DNA from: Clostridia bacterium
GTDB lineage: Bacteria > Bacillota_A > Clostridia > Lachnospirales > Lachnospiraceae
Assembly: GCA_012515365.1 (NCBI GenBank)
Contig: JAAYYM010000494.1
Location: 1 to 13,738 of the forward strand
Length of the DNA: 13,738 nt
Direction of reading: 5' to 3'
A program made the position numbers and the translations under genes. Shown here piece after piece: positions 1 to 6,403 of this stretch; within the stretch, counting starts at the first letter, position 1, and each line of letters begins with the position of its first letter. The notes below the pieces were generated by a model that was not told where the DNA came from, made no database searches, and worked only from the letters and a program-made list of their open reading frames with translations.

Positions 1-166
1 GATTCTTTGTTTCCTCAGTAAAACCTTCCGATATTTCATTATACAAAATGTAATGTTTATTGTTTTTTTTATAATAGCTTCCACTCGTTATGAGTTCAAC
101 CCGATCATTTTCAAGATCACTCCCGAATTGAAGTCCTTTTAGCGATATCAATACATCCTTTGTCAT
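1..166 (-). CDS. DUF1934 domain protein (partial, C-terminus beyond window)
   Basis: This is the N-terminal 55 codons of a gene that runs off the left edge. The translation begins MTKDVLISLKGLQF and continues with ITSGSYYKKNNKHYILYNE and EGFTEETKN. This matches my memory of the start of DUF1934 proteins, small calycin-like beta-barrel proteins of unknown role in Firmicutes. The ATG lies one base after the murI stop (TAG, 168-170). Its Shine-Dalgarno sequence (GAAAGG, about 8 nt upstream) is inside the last murI codons, so the two genes are probably co-transcribed and translationally linked. The family call is from recognised sequence pattern and the function is not known. Only about a third of the usual length is visible. 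Confidence 0.8.
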   Translation of the reverse strand, partial: MTKDVLISLKGLQFGSDLENDRVELITSGSYYKKNNKHYILYNEISEGFTEETKN

Positions 167-167
167 A

Positions 168-1007
168 CTAGTACCTTTCAATATCTACCTGTTTAGTAAT
201 CAGGTTTTTTGCAACATATGGATTCACATCAGCGAATATCGTCTCAGCAAAGCTTCTGAATTTTTCTTCCACGTCACTGACGTAAAAGCGATACTGCTCT
301 GAATGATCCTGTAAAGGCTCCTCGTTGATCAGATCCATTTCTTCTAATAAATGCTTCAGTTCACGTGATGTCTCATAAGCTGGATTTACCAAATTAATAT
401 TTTCACCCACTACTTTTGCGATTGTATGCTTGAGTAACGGATAATGTGTACAGCCAAGAATCAATGCATCGATATCTTTTTTTTGCAGTTCATCCAAATA
501 ACGGCTGGCTATTTCATATGTAACACTGTCATCCCATAAACCCTCTTCTACCAAAGGAACAAATAATGGACATGCTTTTCCGTAAACAGAAATTTTAGGA
601 TCAATACACTGGATGAATCTTTCATACATCCGGCTGTTAATGGTGCTTTGTGTTGCAATGACACCTATCTTGTGATTTTTCGTACGCTCTACTGCTGCCT
701 TGGCACCTGGTTTTACAACACCGATGATTGGAACCTTCAGCTCTTTTTCCACTTCCTCCAGCGAACAGGCACTCATTGTATTACATGCAACAACAATTGC
801 CTTTACATCATGTGTATCTAAAAATCTGATGATTTGACGTGTATATTTGATAATAGTCGTCGTTGATTTATTACCATATGGAACTCTTGCTGTATCTCCG
901 AAATAAACAAGATTCTCATTCGGAATCTGACGCATGATTTCCTTAACGACCGTCAGACCGCCAACACCGGAGTCAAAGACTCCGATGGGATTAGAATTTT
1001 TTTTCAT
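168..1007 (-). CDS. murI: Glutamate racemase
   Basis: MurI interconverts L- and D-glutamate in the cytoplasm and supplies the D-Glu used by MurD in peptidoglycan synthesis. The 279-residue length is normal for the family. Visible motifs are GVFDSGVGG (residues 9-17, Asp12 and Ser13 in the active site), RVPYG (41-45), VACNTMSA (73-80) with catalytic Cys75, and LGCTHYPLL (184-192) with the second catalytic Cys186. Both racemase cysteines are therefore intact. The ATG is preceded by GAGG at 9 nt spacing. The gene follows a small membrane-protein gene with a 67-bp gap that contains a plausible own promoter, and it is followed after one base by the DUF1934 gene. Assignment is secure from the motifs. 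Confidence 0.97.
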   Translation of the reverse strand: MKKNSNPIGVFDSGVGGLTVVKEIMRQIPNENLVYFGDTARVPYGNKSTTTIIKYTRQIIRFLDTHDVKAIVVACNTMSACSLEEVEKELKVPIIGVVKPGAKAAVERTKNHKIGVIATQSTINSRMYERFIQCIDPKISVYGKACPLFVPLVEEGLWDDSVTYEIASRYLDELQKKDIDALILGCTHYPLLKHTIAKVVGENINLVNPAYETSRELKHLLEEMDLINEEPLQDHSEQYRFYVSDVEEKFRSFAETIFADVNPYVAKNLITKQVDIERY

Positions 1008-1037
1008 AATTAATTACCTCATTTTTTACTCACATAT

Positions 1038-1066
1038 ATTCTATCTGTATTTCCGTAATAAGTAAA
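1038..1066 (-). promoter_or_regulatory. Putative sigma-A promoter of murI
   Basis: On the minus strand there is TTTACT (4/6 to TTGACA), a 17-bp spacer and TAGAAT (5/6 to TATAAT). Predicted initiation is near 1031, which leaves about 24 nt of leader holding the GAGG site of murI. The pattern is seen directly and its use is inferred. It would let murI be made independently of the ispE-GntR operon upstream. Confidence 0.5.
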
Positions 1067-1074
1067 GTAAACTT

Positions 1075-1341
1075 TTATAAACCTTCGAGACACTTCCATC
1101 TAACCTTGATTTTCTCTGGTGATTGTATCAAAATCCTCTCAATCGGAATTACATCCTCATAAGGGATTATTTCACCGGTAATTTCATTGACATATTGATA
1201 AGTACCTTCAATAAACGTTAGATGCGGATAAACAAATCCCCACATCGCCATGACGGTTCCACTTTGTACGTGTTCAAAAGAAAACGCTCCATAAATACCC
1301 ATCAAAAAAGAAATAACAACTGCTGCAATTCTCTGATACAT
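1075..1341 (-). CDS. Small membrane-anchored protein of unknown function
   Basis: I do not recognise this protein. It has 88 residues if started at the second ATG (1341), or 90 from the ATG at 1347. I prefer 1341 because the AGGAG sequence ends 8 nt before it but only 2 nt before the upstream ATG. Residues about 3-22 (RIAAVVISFLMGIYGAFSF) form one hydrophobic segment that could be a membrane anchor or uncleaved signal. The rest is a short domain rich in aromatics and glutamate, with WGFVYPHL, ITGEIIPYEDVIPIE and a basic end (KIKVRWKC). No lipobox is present. It lies between the GntR regulator and murI, all on the same strand with 60-70 bp gaps. An inverted repeat brackets its ribosome binding site. 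It is probably real given the good Shine-Dalgarno sequence and operon position. Confidence 0.7.
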   Translation of the reverse strand: MYQRIAAVVISFLMGIYGAFSFEHVQSGTVMAMWGFVYPHLTFIEGTYQYVNEITGEIIPYEDVIPIERILIQSPEKIKVRWKCLEGL

Positions 1342-1377
1342 TTCCATCTCTCCTAATCTATCTTTGATGTATCAGAG
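1331..1377 (-). repeat. Perfect 11-bp inverted repeat around a ribosome binding site
   Basis: CTCTGATACAT at 1331-1341 is exactly complementary to ATGTATCAGAG at 1367-1377, with 25 nt between. In the minus-strand mRNA the loop carries the AGGAGAG ribosome binding site and the upstream ATG of the small membrane-protein gene. The 3' arm of the stem contains the preferred ATG at 1341. The repeat is seen directly. A role in controlling translation, or as a protein-binding site, is inference. Confidence 0.6.
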
Positions 1378-1409
1378 TATTCCCTTAATTTGATCTTATA
1401 AACAAAATT

Positions 1410-2078
1410 TTATAAATCCAGCTGACTGATGATATTGATTTCCTGATTATCAATATGAAGATAAATCAATCTTTTTGCCTCTGAAGCCTCTCCAGAAAAA
1501 ACAGCCTCACAAATGCTCTTATGCTCATCAATCAGACGTGCATGATTTCTCACATCCTTCACATATTCAAGGCGATATCGATACATCTGCTCAGCAAGGT
1601 TATTGACCATCTGTATCAGTCTCTTATTTCTGGTAGACATCAAAATAATGTCATGAAATCTGACATCTGCCTGCGCGATCGTGACTGCATCTAAAGTTTT
1701 GGTACTTTGTTCAAATTTGGTATTTGCCTCACTAAGTTGTGCCTTTTCATCCTCAGTCATTCTTTCACATGCCAAAGAAACTGCAAGCGCATCCAATGTT
1801 CTTCTCACTTCAAGTACATCCTGCAGATCCTGTTTTGTAATACGAGAAACCTCTGCTCCTCTTCTCGGGACCATAGTTACCAGTCCTTCTAATTCAAGCT
1901 TTCTGATGGCTTCTCTGATCGGGGTCCTGCTTACACCCAGACGGTTTGCAAGATGTATTTCCATAAGTCTCTCACCCGGTTTGAGCTCTCCTGTCAGGAT
2001 TCCCTGACGTAAGGTATTAAAAACAACATCTCTAAGTGGCAGATATTCATCAATACTAATTGAAAACTCTTTATCCAT
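1410..2078 (-). CDS. GntR-family (FadR/FCD subfamily) transcriptional regulator
   Basis: This 222-residue protein is a cytoplasmic DNA-binding regulator of the FCD subfamily. Residues about 14-80 are the GntR winged helix, with the typical GILTGELKPGERL (26-38), LANRLGVSRTPIREAIRKLELEGLV (43-67) and the wing PRRGAEVSRI. Residues about 88-215 form the all-helical FCD ligand domain. Asp138, His142, His186 and His208 fit the usual metal-binding quartet (DxxFH, EHKSI, LH), so a metal-dependent carboxylate ligand is possible. The ATG shares one base with the ispE stop (TAATG) and has GGAGG about 8 nt upstream, within ispE. The two genes are therefore translationally coupled. The effector and targets cannot be read from the sequence. 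Control of the ispE operon or of a distant sugar-acid pathway are both possible. Confidence 0.93.
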   Translation of the reverse strand: MDKEFSISIDEYLPLRDVVFNTLRQGILTGELKPGERLMEIHLANRLGVSRTPIREAIRKLELEGLVTMVPRRGAEVSRITKQDLQDVLEVRRTLDALAVSLACERMTEDEKAQLSEANTKFEQSTKTLDAVTIAQADVRFHDIILMSTRNKRLIQMVNNLAEQMYRYRLEYVKDVRNHARLIDEHKSICEAVFSGEASEAKRLIYLHIDNQEINIISQLDL

Positions 2079-2956
2079 TATGCTTCCTCCGTAAGATTAA
2101 ACGTTTCTGTTAAAAAGACCTGTTTTGCAAGATTTTTAGCTTTCAGTTTCTGATATGCCTGTTCTGCAAGAGAAAGATCATCGTAAATACCAAATACAGT
2201 TGGCCCACTTCCACTCATGATCGCATTCAAAGCACCATTCTGTTTCATGAACTCTTTTATTTCAGCAATGATAGGGTGTTCCTTAATACTGACTGTCTCA
2301 AGTACGTTTTCCAGCTTGGCAGCCACTTTCTTCACATTCTTTTCCCGAATGCCTTCAATAATACCATCTATATCCGGATGCTGCTTAAGTTCATTGGCAT
2401 GCAGATTTTCATAAACATATTTTGTCGAAAGACTGATTCCCGGTTTGGCGATCAGAACATGACATTTTGGCATACTCGGTAATGGCGTCAGGATTTCTCC
2501 TATTCCTTCTGAAAGTGCCGTCCCACGCATGATACAATAAGGTACATCAGCCCCTATTTTAACACCGCGTTTCATCAAATTCTCCTTTGACAGACCAAGT
2601 TTAAAAAGCCGGTTCATTCCATATAATACAGTGGCTGCATCTGCGCTTCCCCCTGCCATGCCGGCTGCGACAGGAATATGCTTCTTTAAATCAATTTCAA
2701 CGCCTTCCTTCAAATCAAATTCATCTTTTAAAAGTTTGGCTGCTTTATAAACCAGATTATTTTCATTGGTGGGTAAATAGTAAAGATTTGTACGAACCTT
2801 GATTTTATTCTCGGCACACTTTTTCATAGAAACTGTATCATATAGGTTAACATTCTGCATAATCATACGTACTTCATGGTATCCGTCTTCACGTCGTCTG
2901 ATCACGTCAAGACCAAGATTGATCTTTGCCATCGCTTTCAATTTGATTTCATCCAT
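2078..2956 (-). CDS. ispE: 4-diphosphocytidyl-2-C-methyl-D-erythritol kinase
   Basis: IspE phosphorylates CDP-methylerythritol with ATP in the non-mevalonate (MEP) pathway to isopentenyl diphosphate, which feeds undecaprenyl phosphate among other products. The 292-residue length is normal. Visible GHMP-kinase motifs are AKINLGLDV (10-18, Lys11), the ATP-binding glycine-rich loop PVAAGMAGGSADAA (95-108), GADVPY (135-140, catalytic Asp137) and the C-terminal MSGSGPTVFGIY (247-258). The leader has AAGGAG, rather far (about 12 nt) from the ATG. A sigma-A promoter lies just upstream. It is the first gene of the operon and overlaps the GntR gene by one base. In C. difficile, as I recall, ispE lies between sipL and a gntR-spoIIR pair. 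Here the order is similar but a plus-strand gene separates it from sipL and spoIIR is not adjacent. Confidence 0.97.
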   Translation of the reverse strand: MDEIKLKAMAKINLGLDVIRRREDGYHEVRMIMQNVNLYDTVSMKKCAENKIKVRTNLYYLPTNENNLVYKAAKLLKDEFDLKEGVEIDLKKHIPVAAGMAGGSADAATVLYGMNRLFKLGLSKENLMKRGVKIGADVPYCIMRGTALSEGIGEILTPLPSMPKCHVLIAKPGISLSTKYVYENLHANELKQHPDIDGIIEGIREKNVKKVAAKLENVLETVSIKEHPIIAEIKEFMKQNGALNAIMSGSGPTVFGIYDDLSLAEQAYQKLKAKNLAKQVFLTETFNLTEEA

Positions 2957-3004
2957 ACTGATTGTTTTCTCCTTGCATTTTGTATACGATATACTATATC
3001 TGTT

Positions 3005-3033
3005 ATGATAACCATTTTTTGTATTTATTTCAA
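3005..3033 (-). promoter_or_regulatory. Sigma-A promoter of the ispE-GntR operon
   Basis: The minus strand reads TTGAAA (5/6), a 17-bp spacer, then TATCAT (5/6), with predicted initiation near 2998. It sits 50-75 bp upstream of the ispE ATG and is back to back with the SigD-like promoter of the plus-strand gene. The match is seen directly. Activity is inferred. Confidence 0.65.
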
Positions 3034-3057
3034 CTGTTACATTTTTTTATTTTGCTC

Positions 3058-3085
3058 TAAACTTATTTAAATATCATTCCGATAT
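3058..3085 (+). promoter_or_regulatory. Putative SigD (sigma-28, flagellar-type) promoter
   Basis: TAAA at 3058-3061 is followed after 17 bp by CCGATAT at 3079-3085. In Firmicutes the SigD/FliA consensus is TAAA, about 14-16 bp, then CCGATAT. The -10 element is therefore perfect and the spacer is about one base long. Initiation near 3091 gives a leader of about 45 nt, ending in the strong AAGGAGGG site of the downstream gene. No convincing sigma-A promoter is seen in the same place. The use by SigD is inferred. Confidence 0.6.
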
Positions 3086-3136
3086 ATCTAATAACAGAAG
3101 TTGAGTTATATCTTTTTTATACCAAGGAGGGTTAAT

Positions 3137-3748
3137 ATGAACGTAAATGGAGTTTCCGGATATACAGATGCATATTCTGCATATACCAACACAAACAAAC
3201 AGGCTAAAGAAACACCTGCTACTGCTGCAACACAGACAACAGAAGAAACAGGTGTTGTATATGAACCATCAGACAAAACAACTGCTAAAGCAGAAACAAC
3301 AGCCCAAACATATAAACCAAATGCAGAACTGGTTGCCAAATTAAAAGCTGATGTAGCAAACAGAACTTCAGAATTAGAATCCATTGTCAGAAAAATGCTT
3401 TCAAAACAGGGACAGGTTTACGGTGAAGCAAATGACATTTGGAGTTTTCTCGCAAAGGGAGAATTCACTGTATCACCTGAAGTAAAAGCACAGGCTCAGG
3501 CAGACATCGCTGAAGACGGATATTGGGGAGTAGAACAGACTTCTGATCGTATTCTCGATATGGCAAAAGCGCTTACAGGCGGCGATCCTGATAAAATCGA
3601 AGAAATGAGAAGTGCATTCGAAAAAGGATTCAAGCAGGCAACAAAAGCATGGGGCAAAGATTTACCGGATATTTCTTCTCAGACATATGATGCTGTTATG
3701 AAAAAATTTGATAGCTGGGCTGAGGAAACATCTCAGACATCAATCTAA
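3137..3748 (+). CDS. Unrecognised 203-residue protein, possibly motility-linked
   Basis: The start is ATG 3137, chosen because AAGGAGGG (3124-3131) lies 5 nt upstream. An in-frame ATG at 3101 would add 12 residues but would place the start upstream of that site. There is no signal peptide or membrane segment. Residues 1-20 (MNVNGVSGYTDAYSAYTNTN) are small and polar. Residues 21-60 form a Thr/Ala/Lys/Gln-rich linker. Residues about 62-195 form a mostly helical domain. Its end, with FEKGFKQATKAWG (161-173), LPDISSQTYDAVMKKFDSW (176-194), resembles from memory the C-terminal motif of DUF5610-type proteins, though I cannot confirm this. The gene is alone on its strand, has a SigD-like promoter and a hairpin after the stop. 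A secreted or cytoplasmic flagellum-related role is an inference from the promoter only. Confidence 0.85.
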   Translation: MNVNGVSGYTDAYSAYTNTNKQAKETPATAATQTTEETGVVYEPSDKTTAKAETTAQTYKPNAELVAKLKADVANRTSELESIVRKMLSKQGQVYGEANDIWSFLAKGEFTVSPEVKAQAQADIAEDGYWGVEQTSDRILDMAKALTGGDPDKIEEMRSAFEKGFKQATKAWGKDLPDISSQTYDAVMKKFDSWAEETSQTSI

Positions 3749-3758
3749 ACATATTTAA

Positions 3759-3796
3759 AAGATCCGTCATTTGAAGAGAATCAGATGGCGGATCTT
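3759..3796. terminator. Hairpin between convergent genes, likely bidirectional terminator
   Basis: AAGATCCGTCAT (3759-3770) pairs with ATGGCGGATCTT (3785-3796) over 12 positions, one of them G-U, with a 14-nt loop. It lies between the stops of the plus-strand gene (3748) and sipL (3802). On the minus strand the stem is followed by TTAAATATGTTT, which is U-rich. On the plus strand it is followed only by CCAATTTA. It is therefore a better terminator for sipL than for the plus-strand gene. Confidence 0.7.
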
Positions 3797-3801
3797 CCAA
3801 T

Positions 3802-5373
3802 TTACCCTATATTCTGGCCAATGGTTTTCATGATCAGTAAACGATCTCCTGCTTTTACATCATTACTTTTAAGCTCACTCAATTCCTTAATCTGATTAAT
3901 TCCGACACAGTATTTCTTTCCGATTGACCATAAGGTCTCTCCATCTTTTACAATATATCCGACCATTCCCGGCATCTCTTCCATTTTCGTCATATCCAGA
4001 TCGTCTACCTCTACAGTTGATATTGTTTGCTCCACTAAACTCTCAAAGACCATGGACTGGAGATTTAACATACCTGTTATCTCTATATCTCCTGAAGCAT
4101 TCACCTGTGCCGAAAGATTTTCTATATTGCTCTGTATAGAATAGATACAGCCTTCATGAATACCTGGGATATTAAGTGGAAACTCAAATGGTATCACACT
4201 TCTGTCGGAGTCATATGCAAACTGTTTTTGATCAGTCTGGTATAAAACCTGTAATTCGACCACACCCTCTATCAATATCTTCTCATCCTTAATTTTGGTA
4301 TGTTCAACGATCGGCATTCCAAAACAGTAACATACTTTCTCAATCTGACATCCTTTGTTTTTGACCGCAATCTGATCCTCTATTTTGCATTTTCCCTGAT
4401 TTCTGAATAGAAACTTTTTATAATTGACCGGTATAAGCGTCGATGTAACATCCTTTGTAACTCCATACACATCCGTGATCAGCTCTATGTTTTGCTCTTC
4501 GTAACCCTTGATATCCAGATTGAATACAAGATCAATTGCGATTTCCCTATCTTCTCCATCACGATCCGGCTTAACCTCTATCAAAAGACTTCCAATCTCA
4601 TACTCCATATCAAGCAACGTATGTTCAGCGCATTGCTGAGCGTCGATCTCCCCTGAAAATGGCAGTAGTGTTTCATAATAATTGATCAAAGAATCATCGT
4701 TTTGTGTATCATAGATCAAGAAAACCTGTAGGTTTCCACTTATTTGGATCCGCTGTGTATCTGCTTTATACTGAATAGTACCTGCTTCGACATGATACCA
4801 TAATAAATGATCAATATTCTCCAGATTGGCAGGAAGCTGTAAGGTATCTTTAATTCTGTAAATATCTTTTTTACTGATGATCTGTTCTGTAATCGAAGTC
4901 TCTTTTCGCTGAGATTCAAGTAGCTCTTCGGACTTAATATCAATGACAATTTCTGTATCCTCTATCTGCTCCGTAAATAGAAGAAAGCGAATCACCGATC
5001 TAATACTCAGTTTTCGCGAATTTATCGTTGTTACAGACAGATTCTCTATGATGTTAAACACTTTTACATCATCTGTGGCCTGTGCACCATTCATATGTAT
5101 AAACTCGTCAAATGGAATCTTGCCCTCTACAGACTGCAGAGGTCTTATATGTTTCTCCGCCTGATATAATACAGAAAAGACAAGATTACCTCTGATTGCT
5201 ATGTGATGATCTGATACCTTTACTTCATCAAGCTGAATACATGCATGATCAAATAATATTTTATATACATCACCTAACGAATCAGGAATATTAAAATCAT
5301 CATCGATCGTAATTTGAGTTGTAATCTGATTTTTTATCTTATCCAAATGTAACTCTCTTTTTATTAATTCCAA
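3802..5373 (-). CDS. sipL: SipL-like spore morphogenesis protein (SPOCS repeats plus LysM)
   Basis: This 523-residue protein has the architecture of SipL, the clostridial partner of SpoIVA that anchors the coat to the forespore surface in the mother cell. Three related SPOCS/DUF3794-type beta-rich repeats are visible at about 36-132, 175-290 and 328-445, each with a pattern like ISGNLQVFLIY or IEGVVELQVLY. A LysM domain follows at about 472-516 (GYIVKDGETLWSIGKKY, Trp482), with KAGDRLLIM near its end. There is no signal peptide, which fits a mother-cell cytoplasmic protein. The start is TTG, supported by GGGAGG (5382-5387) 8 nt upstream, and no upstream ATG is in frame with a good site. The neighbourhood with ispE and a GntR gene matches what I recall for C. 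difficile sipL. A SigE-like promoter overlaps the terminator hairpin upstream. Confidence 0.87.
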   Translation of the reverse strand: MELIKRELHLDKIKNQITTQITIDDDFNIPDSLGDVYKILFDHACIQLDEVKVSDHHIAIRGNLVFSVLYQAEKHIRPLQSVEGKIPFDEFIHMNGAQATDDVKVFNIIENLSVTTINSRKLSIRSVIRFLLFTEQIEDTEIVIDIKSEELLESQRKETSITEQIISKKDIYRIKDTLQLPANLENIDHLLWYHVEAGTIQYKADTQRIQISGNLQVFLIYDTQNDDSLINYYETLLPFSGEIDAQQCAEHTLLDMEYEIGSLLIEVKPDRDGEDREIAIDLVFNLDIKGYEEQNIELITDVYGVTKDVTSTLIPVNYKKFLFRNQGKCKIEDQIAVKNKGCQIEKVCYCFGMPIVEHTKIKDEKILIEGVVELQVLYQTDQKQFAYDSDRSVIPFEFPLNIPGIHEGCIYSIQSNIENLSAQVNASGDIEITGMLNLQSMVFESLVEQTISTVEVDDLDMTKMEEMPGMVGYIVKDGETLWSIGKKYCVGINQIKELSELKSNDVKAGDRLLIMKTIGQNIG

Positions 5374-5423
5374 AAAATAAACCTCCCGGACTGAATCTTT
5401 TTACATTGTATTCATTCCGGGAG
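5372..5423 (-). terminator. Intrinsic terminator of the pyr operon, containing the sipL ribosome binding site
   Basis: In the minus-strand RNA, CTCCCGGA (5416-5423) pairs with TCCGGGAG (5383-5390). After one mismatch, five more pairs form (5410-5414 with 5392-5396), leaving a 13-nt loop. The 3' arm is followed by GTTTATTTTTT. This has the form of a Rho-independent terminator 74 bp after the pyrD stop. Its 3' arm also supplies most of the GGGAGG site of sipL, and the U-tract runs into the TTG start codon. Confidence 0.75.
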
Positions 5424-5433
5424 CGTTCTATTC
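5405..5433 (-). promoter_or_regulatory. sipL: Putative SigE (early mother-cell) promoter of sipL
   Basis: The minus strand shows GAATAGA (5427-5433), a 14-bp spacer and AATACAAT (5405-5412). The B. subtilis SigE consensus is roughly KMATATT, 13-15 bp, CATACAAT, so the -10 differs at one base and the -35 keeps KMATA. Initiation near 5398 would leave out the 5' arm of the hairpin, giving a leader of about 25 nt with a free GGGAGG site. The match is seen. SigE use is inferred, and is in line with the mother-cell role of SipL. Confidence 0.5.
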
Positions 5434-5497
5434 CTTATGGATTTAATTAATTATATAGATTTTCATCTATGATATGGGTTTCCTATTTGATAGATCT

Positions 5498-6403
5498 TTA
5501 TCTGACTGCATGGATCAGTTCCTTGATGTCCTGAACCTGATAAGTCTTCATGTACGCTTCTATACCTTCTATAATTTCCTTTGTTGCATATGGATTATAG
5601 AAATTGGCAGCCCCTACAGCTACGGCAGTGGCCCCTGCCAGGATAAACTCAATGGCATCAGAAGCATTGCTGATGCCTCCCATTCCGATGATCGGCAGTT
5701 TAACAGCTTCTGCCACCTGATAAACCATACGGACAGCAACCGGTTTGATCGCAGGACCTGACAGCCCTCCGGTTTTATTAGCCAGTGCAAACGTTCTTTT
5801 GTGAATATCGATCTTCATAGAAGTAAGCGTATTAATCAATGACAGGACATCTGCACCACCTGCTTCTGCTGCCCGTGCCATCTCAGTGATATCAGTGACA
5901 TTAGGACTTAATTTCATGATAACAGGCTGTTTTGCAACTGCTTTGATTCTCTTCGTAATGTCAAATAATGCTTCTGCCTTCTGTCCGAATGCAATGGCAC
6001 CCTCTTTTACATTTGGGCAGGAAACATTGATTTCAAGCATATCTACCGGCTGATCACTAAGCTTTTCTACGACTTCTATATAATCCTCTATACTCTTTCC
6101 ACATACATTTACGATGATTCGCGTATCAAATTGCTTTAGAAATGGAATGTCACGCTTAATAAATGTATCAATCCCGGGATTTTGCAATCCAATTGCATTT
6201 AGCATTCCACCATAGGTCTCCGCCACTCTCGGAGTAGGATTTCCACTCCAGGGAACATTGGAAACGCCTTTTGTCACAACGCCTCCTAGCAGATTTAAGT
6301 CTACAAATTCTGAATACTCCATTCCGGATCCAAATGTACCTGATGCTGTTACGACCGGATTTTTAAAAGTGACTCCTGCAAGATTTATGTTTGTCTGCAT
6401 CAT
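5498..6403 (-). CDS. pyrD: Dihydroorotate dehydrogenase, class 1B catalytic subunit
   Basis: PyrD oxidises dihydroorotate to orotate with FMN in UMP synthesis. Class 1B enzymes work as PyrD2PyrK2 and pass electrons to NAD+. The 301-residue length fits. Visible features are SGTFGSGMEY (21-30), TKGV (44-47, FMN/orotate lysine), NAIGLQNPG (69-77), EINVSCPNVKEG (124-135) with catalytic Cys129, which separates class 1 from the serine-using class 2, and IGMGGI (239-244) at the FMN phosphate site. There is no N-terminal membrane helix. The ATG overlaps the pyrK stop by 4 nt (ATGA) and has GAGGAGG 7 nt upstream. It is the last gene of pyrC-pyrK-pyrD and is followed by the terminator hairpin. Confidence 0.96.
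   Translation of the reverse strand: MMQTNINLAGVTFKNPVVTASGTFGSGMEYSEFVDLNLLGGVVTKGVSNVPWSGNPTPRVAETYGGMLNAIGLQNPGIDTFIKRDIPFLKQFDTRIIVNVCGKSIEDYIEVVEKLSDQPVDMLEINVSCPNVKEGAIAFGQKAEALFDITKRIKAVAKQPVIMKLSPNVTDITEMARAAEAGGADVLSLINTLTSMKIDIHKRTFALANKTGGLSGPAIKPVAVRMVYQVAEAVKLPIIGMGGISNASDAIEFILAGATAVAVGAANFYNPYATKEIIEGIEAYMKTYQVQDIKELIHAVR

Noticed and set aside
1396..1415. TTATAAA/TTTATAA inverted repeat at the end of the GntR gene
   Set aside because: The stem is only A-T pairs and short, with no U-tract that distinguishes it from background, so I do not call it a terminator.
3101..3136. Upstream ATG that would extend the 203-residue protein by 12 residues
   Set aside because: The strong AAGGAGGG site is inside this extension and 5 nt before ATG 3137, so the upstream ATG is very unlikely to be used.
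3106..3384. Minus-strand open frame opposite the 203-residue protein
   Set aside because: It is a shadow of the plus-strand gene, which has the better start site, promoter and composition.
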